64,000 nt of DNA. Source: Micropterus salmoides (Eukaryota > Chordata > Actinopteri > Centrarchiformes > Centrarchidae). The notes under the pieces are model-generated. The model searched no databases and was not told the DNA's origin. It saw only the letters and a list, made by a program, of their open reading frames with translations. The position numbers and the translations under genes are program-made. Below are positions 13,726 to 26,000 of this stretch, piece by piece. Within the stretch, counting starts at the first letter, position 1; the number at the start of each line of letters is the position of its first letter. The stretch covers positions 17,335,087-17,399,086 of the forward strand of contig NW_024040485.1 of the NCBI RefSeq assembly GCF_014851395.1. The letters are read 5' to 3'.

Positions 13726-13797
13726 ACCAATCAGAATCTTAAATACCCGGAAATAACGCCAGTTTAAATCTTGGGCGGCATTGAATTTGGCACGACG
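13726..13797 (+). promoter_or_regulatory. kif2c promoter core and first untranslated exon
   Basis: A CCAAT box (ACCAATCA, 13726-13733) lies upstream of GGGCGG (13773-13778), which is followed within 2 bases by TTGAA (13781-13785). CCAAT boxes and paired CDE/CHR elements are typical of genes switched on in G2/M, which fits a mitotic kinesin, although the spacing here is not the textbook one. A strong donor (GTAAGT, from 13798) would end an untranslated first exon; the matching acceptor is the CAG at 14006-14008. Transcription start is inferred only. Confidence 0.45.
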
Positions 13798-14024
13798 GTA
13801 AGTAGGATTTTGAAGATAAACAAACGAATAATTAAAAAAGAATAACGTTAGTCGTTTCACACTTAGAGTATATATTTGTTCGTGTATTGATGAAATGAGG
13901 ATATAGCTTAAAGCGACCGTATCCAGATAGCGCGAATTAGGTCGGTAACGGTGGCGAAACGCTCACGTTAGGTCATCTGAGTTTTGATCTCTCCGTTAAC
14001 ATTTACAGCACAGAGATAGATAAA

Positions 14025-17000
14025 ATGGAGAACAGCCTGTCCAGACTTCTTGTTGGACTATCTGTACAGATCAGTCGAAGTGATGGTGAGCTGATGTTGT
14101 TTTCTATTTCAGCGTTGACATACCAAATAACGCCGCATGTCGGTAACAAAGCTTGACTTTGACTTTCTGTTTGTTTATGCGTGAAAAAGGTCGAGTGCAT
14201 CTGGCTACTGTGAAGTCCGTCGATGCCGTCAAGTCCACGGCTATGGTGGAGTGGCATGAGAGGAACATCTGCCGGGGAAAGGAGGTCCGCAAGTCCATAC
14301 ACACAGAGAGAACAGTAGTTACATTTAGTGATAATAATATGAACTCAAACAACCATCTCTTAATCGTCCATAATGAATCCCTTTTGAAATATCACAAATA
14401 ACCTCGTGTATTTCTTGTTTTAAGCCAGTTGACATCTATTTGTAATTTAGGTTGAAGTGAATGAGTTATGTACACTCAACCCAGAGCTTTTGGACATTAT
14501 AAATGAAGTCACAAATAAAGCTGCTGACCTGCCCCCTCCTGCTCTAGACAAGGTATGTATTACCTTACTTTTCCCACATAACGAAGAACTAGTTAAACTT
14601 GTTGTCGGTGTCAACAGGATGGACCATCTTTCTAAGACCCTTTAGACTTTCAAATGCTTGATCTCACAGTTATCAAATCAAATAATTCTGTCTGAACTGC
14701 CTTCTTGTTTTGTCTCTCTTACAACATCAAATTGGTCCATTTTCTCAATAAATGACCAGGAAATGTCAAAGGTGAATGATGTAGATGAATACATTGCAGG
14801 CAGGAATGAAATATATGATTTTACTCTTTGGATTGGGAAACATTGGTTGAACATAAGTCCCAATGGAAAGGAGTTATTGTCGTAAAGCATCTAAACGACT
14901 GATGCAGTGAGCAATCTCTCTTTCTATCTTTGTCTCTTCTGTAGAAGTATGAGGGTCGACTGCGCTCATCCAGAATTCCCGCCCCTGCCTCCTGTATGTA
15001 AATATATTTCACTCTTGATTTGTTTTTGATTGCCATGTCCTGTAGTTTGTCACCTAACAGCATGTTTCCTTCAAAAAGCCTCTGCTCCAGCAGTCACCAT
15101 GGCTGAAGAGTCAGGTCGGCAAGGCATGCATGCTCCCCTCTTTAAAGCAATGAGTCGTATTTTCCAATCACTCTTTTCTAAATGGGATCGGGGTGTGAGT
15201 CTAGAGAAATCCACAATCCTTGGAGAGCTGAACTCTGCTCAGACCTAGCCACTGATTACACATGAGTAATCATCTGCTATAGTAGGGCTGGGTGATGTGG
15301 CCAAAAATGTTATCATGATAAATATTTCTTATTTGATATTGATAATTATCATGATAAATGTCAAATAATTTTTTCTGTGAAATTTAAAGGCAGATTTTTG
15401 CTCCTGAGTAAAAGTTGGAGAAACCAGATGGTTAATTGTGGTTTTAAACTTTTATTTATTTAGTCCGATCATGCCAAACACTGGATAATTTCACAAAACA
15501 TTCAAATTCATTATAATGATAGATGAAAGGTGATAAAATCTTTCTTCCAAAATAAAAATATGCATGAGTAGTGTACAATTAAAGTAAAAACAAACATTTT
15601 CCTCAAAAAAAAAATATCTTGATAGAAAAATTAAGTTTGAATTAAATAAAGTGAACATTTATTGAAAACTTGATCTGTCTGTCTGATAGGAAACTTGCAT
15701 AACAATAATTATTGTTATCATTTTATTGCCCAGGCCTATGCTATAGTGTGATAGTGGGATGCATATGGACAACTCTTGCGTTTTGGGTCATTCTGGGTAC
15801 AAAGCACTATTGATTTTTGTCCCATCAATCTGCTCTAAATTCTTGGTGCGAATAAATGGAGGGGGGAAAAAGGATTTCTCTGTATCATCACTTAAAATTA
15901 ACGTACAACTTTTGTACCAGCATGTCTCTAGGATGCACTGCTTTTTTATTTTTCAGTATTGACTGAAGTCAATTAATCATTAATATATGCAAAATGAATC
16001 TAATAATAATACTTGGGTTGCACTCTTCTGTAACTGGGGTGATCTCTCATGGCTCACTTCTGTCACTCGGGGGGGGGGGGGGTCTGACAAACTTGTTGCT
16101 GTGGCCACTTTTGATTTGGCAGACCACAGCCATGTACATTTAATCTTTCCATTGTACCAATGTTTTGATTACATTTAACACCAGAGAAAACAATGCTAGC
16201 AGTATTTAATAATACTAACTTTAAGGCACTCATTCTGCAGCTCTGTTTGACTTGATTTCAGTTGCCACTCGGTCTCAGGTCAGGCAGACTATGTTCCAGG
16301 CCTCGCCCGCAGTTTCAGCACCTGTCCTGATCTCTGAGTCTTCTCAGGCAAACCCGGAGACAATCCACCCTAATCCCCCCTCTTCAGCAGTCCTCACAAA
16401 CTCTGGTTGGTAATGATCTTCTGAAAACATAACCAAAAAAAAAATTCACAAACTAGAACATTTTCCAAAAATCATGAGAAACTGATGCAATCCATTTATT
16501 TGTTTCATTTTACATTTGGGTATTCTTATTCTCAGTGCAGGTAATTGCGAGTCCTGCCCATAATGTATATTTTGAGATGACACATTGGTAACAGTATACA
16601 CTATACTACATTTACAAGGAAAAAAACACGGCTGTTCCTTCAGAATAAAGTGGTAAATCTATGAGGACATTTTTTCCCCTCAGTCATTATTAATACACGA
16701 GTCAGTGCCGACCATGCTTTTGGTCTTTAAACAGAAGGCAGTATCTCATAAAACTGCTTGGTGAAACTATCTTAGATGTGATGGCTGTTAACATTTTCAT
16801 AGAACCTTTTACTAACACATAGTACATTATTTCTTGCAAATTTGTTTTTTCCTTTCCTTACCACTGTAATCCCCAGAGAATATCCATGATTTTTTTTAAA
16901 ATTTTCCATCAATGGCTCCGTCATTTAAATATTTTTTTTTTTTACCTTTCAGGTATTTTCAATGCACAACTTCATGTTTTGGTGCTTTACTTGTTAAGTA

Positions 17001-20000
17001 ATTTAAAACTATTTGGAATCTTTATAAAACTCAAATGCATTCTCCCGCCTTATCTAGCAGTTCCTAATCAGCAGCGTAGAAAGAATGAGGCCAAACCTGC
17101 GCCGGTGCTTGTCCGTGAGGCAATAAAGGAAAATGAACCTGAGAGAATGCCTCCGCCACCTGCACTAAAAGGTCAGAAACAAATTTTACACAACATATCA
17201 CATGTATCCACTGATTACTTATAGACATGTAATAGATAAATAGTAAATGTCTATAGACATGTACACAGAGGATTAACTTAACATGTTCAATGAGAAGTAA
17301 GTACAGGGAATGCATGATATGAGGCACACACCCTTCTGTGCTTGAATTTGTCAGATATTGCAATGATGACAAGATATGAGGTCATTATGTGTTACTAGAT
17401 GTTTTCATCTGCTGACAAAAAAAAAGAAAGTTTACATGACGTCTTTGCATTTAAGGCAGAAGAAAATCTGTGGCTCCCCAGGAGCTAAACAAAGGCAACA
17501 AAAGGCTGTCTTGTGTTGTAAAGCCTCCCGACATGCAGACCAAAAGGGGAAAGGTGAGAGATATATATTATATTTTATTTTTTTTAATTGGGAAAGTTTA
17601 ACACAAGATAAGTTCCTTCACACATTTTATTTATATTCCCTTTTGCTTCCTTTTTTAGTTTGGAGAGCCTTCTCGACCAAACCAGAAGTTCTACGAGATG
17701 ATCCAAGACTTCAGAGAGACTTTGGAAGTAACCCCCTTATCAACTACTGACCAAGTAAGTTTGGACTGAAGAACCATGTGCCTGGTATGAAGCCGGATGC
17801 TGGTGTGCCTTTATAGCCCATACTTACATCTTGTGTTTTCCTAGATTGAACCTCACAGGATTTGTGTGTGTGTTCGCAAGCGACCTCTTAACAAGCAAGG
17901 TATATTGGGAGTGACATCTAACATCTGGTTTACGGTATCTGAATATAAAAGATTAATTGATGACGCTGTGCAAAAATATTAGCCATTGGATGTTTTTTTT
18001 TGTTGTTTTTTTAATACTTACTTTTTAATGTTTTTTTGACAATTTTGTGTTTTCTAGAAATTAACAGAAAGGAGATAGACGTGGTGTCTATACCTGGAAA
18101 AGGGACCCTGTTGGTTCATGAGCCAAAACAGAAGGTGGATCTTACCAAGTACTTGGACAACCAAGTCTTCCACTTTGACTACTCCTTTAATGAGACCGCC
18201 ACCAACGACCTGATCTACAAGTAATTACTTCATTTGTCCTTTTTTATTTAGCAACAAGCAGTGATTAATATGGTTGCATCTGTTCAGTAAAGCCTACTGT
18301 CCTGAATTGAAAATGAACCACTGATTTACCCCACAGCCTGACGGACGCCGAGCGGCAAATCGGGCTAAAAATCGTGTAGTGTGAAATAGTACTTTTCATG
18401 ACTGCTGTTGTTGTCTTTTTCTTAGATTTAAAGTATTCCTTTTCTGACAGATGGTAATTATTTATTTATTTTTTCTTCAGGTTCACAGCCAAACCTTTGG
18501 TGCAGTCCATTTTTGAAGGTGGTATGGCGACATGTTTCGCCTACGGCCAGACGGGAAGTGGGAAGACACATGTACGTCTCTAACTGCTGTATGGGGTCGA
18601 CTTGTCATGAAGCAGTATTTTCCATATGAAGAGTTTTATTTATTTTTTGTTTTGGAACATTTTCTCCCTAGACAATGGGAGGGGATTTCACAGGGAGGCA
18701 ACAGAACAGTGCCAAAGGAATCTACGCTTTGGCAGGTAGGACCGAAACCTTCCCCACGGGCTCTCCATGCACTTAACATAGAAAGAAATGGTTCATCTAG
18801 CCTAGGTTTTCACATTAAGATCACGGGAATCAATCAAAACAATTTTTCTAATTTGATATGCAGAATTTGTGTTTGTTCCAACCAAGCGGGAAGCTTCCTA
18901 AAGTCCCATAAATCTGCATTCTATTGAACGGCCAGGAGGGGGCGACTCTTCTGGTTGCAAAAAGAAGTCCAGTTCTTTTTAGAAATAATAGCAAATGATC
19001 CTTCTTCTCAGCTGAATAATTACCTCAGTAAACACTTTCATAATGAGTTTATGGTCTCAATCACTATTTTCAGGTCTTCTTCAATACAACGTGAGGTTCA
19101 TTTAGTAAATTGTCACATTTAGAGGAAAACGGACCATAAAGCACAGTATGTTTCAGGGCGGGATTAACTGTGATTGCATTTAGTTTAAGACTAGTTCGCT
19201 AGACAAATTTATCAGTCCTGTTAAAATGCGAGTTAATGTGAAATACAGATGCACCTAGCCATTAGCTCATTAGCTCCACCGTCTTGTCCAAATATGGTCA
19301 CCTCCGGGCACTTCCTGGTTGCGCCCTATCGGCCAAACTTAAGGCTTCAAAACGACAGTCCCGAAACCAACTGGTGACGTCCCGATGACTATGTCCACCT
19401 TTATAGTCTATGGTTCCAACTAATTCCGGAAACAAGTCCCATTCCTTTTATTCTTTAAATACAGTACAATCAGGATTGTCATAACTTTCCTCTTCACTTT
19501 ACCTTTACCTTCTAGCCCAGGATGTTTTCACCTATCTCAACCAACGGAGGTATGGTAACCTGGATCTCTCTGCCTACGTCAGCTTCTTTGAGATTTACAA
19601 TGGAAAAGTAAGAAAACCCTCCTACCTCCACTAACACCTTTTTTATTGAGAATATTTGCCATAAAAAAAGAATTAGCTCATTCTAATCATCATTAAAGTG
19701 AAAATGTACTTTTTGATTTAGGTGTATGACCTGCTGAACAAGAAGGCCAAGCTCCGTGTTCTGGAGGATGAGCGACAGCAGGTTCAGGTGGTAGGCCTGG
19801 AAGAGGTTTACGTGTCCACAGCAGAAGAAGTCATCAAGATGATACAAATGGGCAGTGCATGCAGGTACTTGATGTGTTAAGAGGCGTGTATGTCGCGTTT
19901 TTGTGATACATACTACTTCAAACTTAAGTTCCATTCCTCACTAAACAAAAAGTTGACTGAAAGCGCGCTAAATATGTTGTGTTCATTAGTTTTTTAGTAA

Positions 20001-21958
20001 CAGCCCAAAACTGAAATAAAATACTAATACCTAAAATACTTTTATGGTTTCACATCAATATTTTAAGTGTGACTTCTGGTTCAATAAAGGCTTAAAACTT
20101 TGGCCTAGCAGTTAAGAAATCATACCATGTAAGAGCACATTCATAAGTTAGACGTGAGTAGTATTTATTTTTCTGACTTGATTTTTACCTTGTGTCCTAC
20201 TGTCCCTCCAGAACATCAGGCCAGACCTCAGCCAACGCCAACTCATCCCGCTCTCATGCCATCCTCCAGATTGTCCTACGGCGCAACGACCGAGCCAGCA
20301 CGCTGCACGGCAAATTTTCATTGGTCGATTTGGCTGGCAATGAGCGCGGCACAGATGTCAGCAGCAATGACCGCAACACTTTGGTCGAAACTGCTGAGAT
20401 CAACCGCAGCCTGCTGGCTCTCAAGGTAGACTATGGCTGTGGTGTGCAGTGCACACACCAGATCAATAAGTAGCTGTGGCCGCAAAGTGAGAGGAGTTTT
20501 TTCCCTCTTGCACCTCTGCTAAGGTACAGATAACCATAAAGAAGAGTGAAGTGTTCAACTCCTGACATTCTCAGAACTCTGGGAGGGGGGAGGAGAGGAG
20601 GAGGATGCTGTAAATCCCACCTAACATGCGCTTATGTCCACTCTTGTGTCCTGTAGGAATGCATCCGTTCACTGGGAAAGAACAGTGATCACATTCCTTT
20701 CCGCATGAGCACCTTGACCAAGGTCCTCAGGGATTCCTTTATTGGAGAGAAGTCCAGGACCTGCATGGTACGTTAAAACACCAATCTTGGCTTATTGTCA
20801 GTTTGGCATATGGTGTATTATGGTCTGGTTATGCATCATAGCAGATGATGCAGATGCACGCCAAACAAGCACAAACTCGTGTGTAATGTATGTGTGTTTT
20901 AAGTACAGAATGTATGTCGACATATTTTCCCTTTCTCTTATTCTGTAGATCGCAATGGTGTCTCCAGGCATGGCTTCATGTGAATATACAATGAACACAC
21001 TACGTTATGCTGACAGGTATATATTTCGTTTATGAACTTGATTCCAAATAGTTTTTTTTTTTTTTTTTTTTTTTTGTGGAAGTACTCATTTTTTTATTAT
21101 GAAAAAATTATCATGCCTGGGAAGATAAAACATGAAACATTTTCCGCTCTTTGGCAGAGTGAAGGAACTGAATGGCAATACCACAACCAGTGGAGCAGCT
21201 AAGGCAGAGGAGCCTATAAATAGCTCCACAGAGGTCAGATTGCAGATTGAAGATAAGTCCAAAATCATAATTAATGTCGATTATATCCTACGTATAATTT
21301 GCTAAAATGTTGCTGTTTGCTTTTGTATGTTGTAGGAAACTGTTGTGGAGACCAGTGTGTATGATGCCATATCCAAAGTGGCAGAGCTGGAGGAGGGCGT
21401 TTATGCAGAGTTCAAGGTAGCATTTTCTCACGGCTGCTCTTCTTTACAGCACACGTGATAATGTCTTTTTTTGTTGTTTTTTTTTTTTTTTTTTTTAAAT
21501 TGCCTTTATAAGTCCTCACACTTTTATAACTTTTGTTTCTCAGAGGGGAAATGAATTCATCAAGGCAATGGAGCAAACCTCCTACAACATTGAGGCAGGA
21601 CTTCCCGACATGTTGGATCATACCCGGAAGTTATTAGGTTTGTTGATTACAGCCTTGTTATTTGACCAGTTGGAGGTCAATGTAGTAGAGTGGAGGCAAT
21701 TTACAGTCTGCATGTCAGTTAATCTAACAAACCCCTGGGTACTGCATGCTGACTACGGTGGAGACACATGAGAAACCTTGTGCTGGCCAGATTAAATGCC
21801 ACTAAGTGCCAAGACAAAACTGCTTTACATAAAGGACCAATATATGGGTGGGTGCATGTGGTCTACCTTTATTTATTCAGTCGTATCTGTCCACAGACAT
21901 GTTACTGGCTTTGCAGTCTGCTGTGGACCAAGAGAGAATGATGAGGCTGAACCACTGA
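14025..21958 (+). CDS. kif2c: kinesin-13 family microtubule depolymerase (MCAK/KIF2C-like)
   Basis: Kinesin-13 proteins do not walk; they use ATP to strip tubulin from microtubule ends at centromeres and spindle poles. Twenty-two coding exons (14025-14085, 14190-14284, 14451-14552, 14945-14993, 15079-15114, 16262-16405, 17061-17171, 17456-17553, 17659-17754, 17845-17899, 18058-18220, 18481-18571, 18672-18735, 19516-19607, 19722-19864, 20212-20425, 20657-20767, 20949-21016, 21158-21233, 21336-21416, 21544-21637, 21897-21958) total 2106 bp, about 701 residues; human KIF2C has 725. Visible are the N-terminal targeting domain (NPELL), a basic Ser-rich neck, the kinesin-13 KVD finger (HEPKQKVDLTKYL), the P-loop GQTGSGKTH, switch I SSRSH, switch II DLAGNERG and a C-terminal helical segment. 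One oddity: the widely conserved SKLT after switch II is STLT. The donor of exon 2 is a weak GTCCGC. KIF2A is the alternative; the N-terminus favours KIF2C. Confidence 0.93.
15283..15738. mobile_element. hAT-type miniature inverted-repeat element in a kif2c intron
   Basis: The element starts TAGGGCTGGG and ends CCCAGGCCTA, terminal inverted repeats matching at 9 of 10 bases. It is flanked by a perfect 8-bp direct repeat TGCTATAG (15275-15282 and 15739-15746), the target-site duplication length expected of hAT transposons. The 456 bp interior is AT-rich and codes for nothing, so it is non-autonomous. The intact duplication suggests a fairly young insertion. Confidence 0.85.
18925..19412. repeat. 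probable interspersed repeat in a kif2c intron
   Basis: The stretch begins near GGCCAGGAGGGGGCGACT, followed by TTGCAAAAAGAAGTCCAGTT, and ends with a segment reading GTCCACCTTTATAGTCTATGG. From memory these resemble a repeat common in percomorph introns. No target duplication was identified and the family is not assigned. Confidence 0.4.
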
Positions 21959-22048
21959 GACGAACCTTCTGGTTGAACAAAGTTTGTCTGTCTGTTTTGA
22001 AGCAGTTCCCTTCTGATTTTATTTTTTCATTGTATTAGTGACATATTA

Positions 22049-22054
22049 AATAAA
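22049..22054 (+). terminator. kif2c polyadenylation signal
   Basis: AATAAA 91 bp after the kif2c stop codon, followed by a T-rich stretch. It is the first canonical signal downstream of the gene. Confidence 0.75.
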
Positions 22055-22079
22055 ATGTTTTGACACTAACTCTTTACAA

Positions 22080-23040
22080 ATATTAAGTCTTTAAGAAACC
22101 TATATGGGAATTCCTGGTGTGTATTTTGTTTGTCACTCTGCTTGCTGTGGATGTTTTCACGTCTGTCTTACCATGACATCCAGTAGCAGATACTGGATTG
22201 TTTAGCCAGGTGCCCAAAACCAAGAGCAACATTGGTTCTATTAACAAATAGTATAAAATTATTGTTTTAATTCTAAAAAGACAAGTGACCTTTAACACAG
22301 ACTAGAGAACGTCCCATGATGAACCCCAGTGAAGGTGTGACATTTGTACAGTTAAGTAATTAAAGCACAGTATTAAATTTTTTTTGACTCAAATAAATCC
22401 ATAATTGAACACTGTTTGGTCTGAGTATATCAGCACTTGCTAAAGAAATTGAGATGCATTATGGGAACAATTGTTTAAAATGCTCATTAAAATTGTTTAT
22501 GCTGTTTATGGATTGGCACCAATGTCACAAAATATATGATCTGCCTGCACTACAGGTGGAAGTAGGAGGAAACCACTGTCAATGGTTAACTGAATAGTTT
22601 CAAAACTCATCAATTTATCATTTTATCAACCCCAAGTTGATAAAATGAGATTAAACATGAGAGGGTTGACATTTAAGTTTGCTGGAGAATACATTTGCTT
22701 GCAACAGAGAATTGGTTATAGGCAATAGAAGTAGGCTACTCAGGTTTGTGTGAGAGGAAATACAGTAACTTAATTCTAAACTAAGTTCAGTAATATACAC
22801 TTTCGAGTCAGTTTGTAATCTGTAACTTCATAAAACACATTTCATGATGGTAAAGGAGCATGGAGTAGAAGATGGCTTTGACTGTTACTGCAGGTCAGTT
22901 GGACAGCCCGAGCAGTAGGTGGTGCTAAAGGTGGGTGCCAGTAGGGTTTTAAATCCAAGATGAGAGCAAGAGGAAAAGGATTGACCAACCAGTAGCGACA
23001 TGTACAGATTAACCTGCCTCTATCCGACGGAGTGAGGAAA
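22080..23040. other. kif2c-selenot intergenic interval
   Basis: No coding exon seen. The last 100 bp or so before 23052 must contain the selenot promoter and 5'UTR. There is no clear TATA box, as expected for a housekeeping gene. Confidence 0.5.
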
Positions 23041-23051
23041 CACGGGGACGG

Positions 23052-26000
23052 ATGGCAATGAAGTGGTTGCGTTTTTCGCTCCTCGTTTTGGGGGTTTTCG
23101 CCCTATGCTGCGCCACGTCTGGTGACAGTAGTGGCGTTAAGAAGATGAAGATGCAGTTTGCTACGGGACCTCTTCTCAAGTTTCAAATTTGGTGAGCACA
23201 TGAGCAAAAATCTGGCGAGTCATTGCAAGCTAACCGTTAGCTAAAGTCTACGACTAACCGCAACGCAACCTAGGCCGAAAATCGACAGGAGCTAGCTCAG
23301 CTAACTAACCGGAGGGTAACGTAATGGAAACACATTTAGGGGGAGCGTTGACGTTAACGTTACGCTAGTTATTAACTAAAAACCTAAACCATTGTTCAAA
23401 CACACGGGGAAAATACATATTATGGAAGTTACTGATTTTGGCATGAACATCTCGTCTGAAACATTGCCCCGCTTCCGCTGTCAAACCTGCGAGTTAACGT
23501 TAAATCCCTTAACGTTAATAGTTATCTTAATGCCTTTCTGTCATGTGTAAAGAACTTTAAATTGCTTTGTTGTAGAAAAGTGCCAATTAGACATATAAAC
23601 TAGCCTTGCCTCTTGCCCACTGGTTAGATGAACTTGTTATTTGCATTGTAATTTATGGACAATAGGATTATTTCACCTTGTGGATATTCTAAATCGTGCC
23701 AGAAAGTTAATGCTAGCCAATTAAAATCACCCTAACGTTACATCAAATTAATCCCATTCAGGGAATTTGTCCTTCTTATCTAGGTGTAGATGACGCGGGA
23801 GGCAAATGTACAGAAACAAATATAATTTATAGTAAAGTTAAATTACATAAAACATTCACAATATGTGTATGCTAATAACGATGTCACATGATTGTGAAGG
23901 CGTGTTTGTGCAATGGAGTATGGCTAAACGAGAACACGAAACAAACATTTGCGTTGTAAATTGCAGTGCATGTTGCATTGAGGTACTAGGTATTGGATTT
24001 AAAGACATTTCACACTGCCACTAAAACTTTATCTGTTAAGGAAACGACATACGTTTAACTATGGAAATCACATGTGCAAGATCTCAAGGCTAAATTCACA
24101 ATTTTAAGATTACTGTATTGTTGTGGCTGCCTTTCCCTGTTTGTTCTTGAACCTATACGCTGTGTGCGTCTTCCCAACAGCATTTCCTGAGGGTACAAGC
24201 GGGTGTTTGAGGAGTACACGCAGGCCTTGTACCAGCGGTACCCAGACATCCGCATTGAAGGAGAGAACTATCTTCCTATACCCCTCTACCGGTAAGAGAT
24301 AGACTGTCTGCTTTGTTACAAGTGGATTATATCCAGCTTTATGAAAGCTGCCCGGGATTAGCTGTGATTTGACTGAGGAAATGGAGTTCTCATGCAGTCA
24401 GATTTATCTGGCCAGGGGTTTGTCTTTTGTAGTTTTTATAGATGTAGACTCAACTACTGACCCTAAAGATTACGGTCAAAGGTGTGTCATGTTATTTATT
24501 GTGGATTGTGTATATACTCTGTTCTTTGAGCAACCACTAGAAATGCTTAGAACACTAGACACACTAGAATTTTGAGTTAATTTGGGGTATGTGTCTGGAT
24601 GACACACACTGCTGCAATAAATCCTTTTTAATGTTCAGTTTTTCTGAAAACTGTTGGTTGTGGTTATAGTAGAAGCTTCAGTTTGTGGTGCTGTTGATTT
24701 GTATTGCCTTATTATTTTGTCCACCTCTATTAATGATTAATTAAGAAAATAATCAGCAGATTAATTGATGATGAAAATCACAATTAGTTGCAGCCCTAGG
24801 ACTAATGTTCCTATTCAGTATTTTTCTTAAATGTGTTCCTCCCCTCATTTTAGAATTGTCCAGAAACTATTTATGATTTGTGCACTGTTACGGATACAGA
24901 CTAGAACTTTGACTAATAATTCATGTATTTAAGTCAGTGGGCTTGTTAAGCACCAGTAGTTAAATTTGGATCAGAGGCTGAGACTCGGTGTGAGACTGTT
25001 TTTAGTCCCACATGTTGTAGTTAAAGGTGTGGTCTCACTGAAACCCTCGGGTCCTCATGAGTTGAACTCTTAATTAACACACCAGAGATTAGCTTCATTA
25101 AAGAAAGGAGACAGTATCATAACCTGGTTGTCAGATTCTCCAGCCAGTGTTTTTGTTGAATTTTCACTGTGTCTGTCTTCACTGGGTTGTAGTTCAACCA
25201 GTTATATGTGTTAAAGTTTAAAGGTAGAAAAAATTAGGATGCAGGCTCTGTGTTACTGGGTGGTAAGTGTGATCTAATGTTAAAGCTGTTATCTGTTGTT
25301 TATTTTAAGGCATACGTGTCCTTTGCAGAATCACAACCACTGCAGAAATAGTTGATAAGTATTTGAACGGGAGGAAGCCAGTGCTCCATGGTTGACTCCA
25401 ATTCCTTGTGTTATTCAACACAATGAAGCTTAATATGCATAAACCCAAGGCCACGCCCTTCCGTCTTACACAATGTTCAACTAACGTGGTTACAATTGTC
25501 TTTGAAGTGAAACCATATGTTTTTATAGTTTCTTTTTAATATGATTTATAGGATATTCTGTTATGTTGTGGACAATGTTAAATATACCTTCTTTTCTTTT
25601 TACCTCAAATGAATATGCTTACTTTCAGACATGTGAATGTTGTTTATTGAACATGATCAACCTGCTTTAAGACAAGCTTCAGGCTCCATCTATCTGGATA
25701 ATCTTAATGCATCTTAAATGCTTTGGACTGTTTTAATATCTACTACAAGCCTTGTCTGCTTTATGTTGCTATGTCTAGGAATTGTATTAAAATCCAGTTT
25801 CTTGTTTTATTTCCTCAGACACTTTGCTTCCTTCCTGTCTATGTTCAAACTGCTGGTGATTGGGGTGATTATTATCGGTAGGGACCCGTTCGCCCTCATT
25901 GGTATGCAAGCCCCAGGTATCTGGGAGTGGGGCCAGGGAAATAAGGTAAGGTTTACTGTAGGGCTGTACATTATTATTTTTCCGATTAGACGATTAATGT

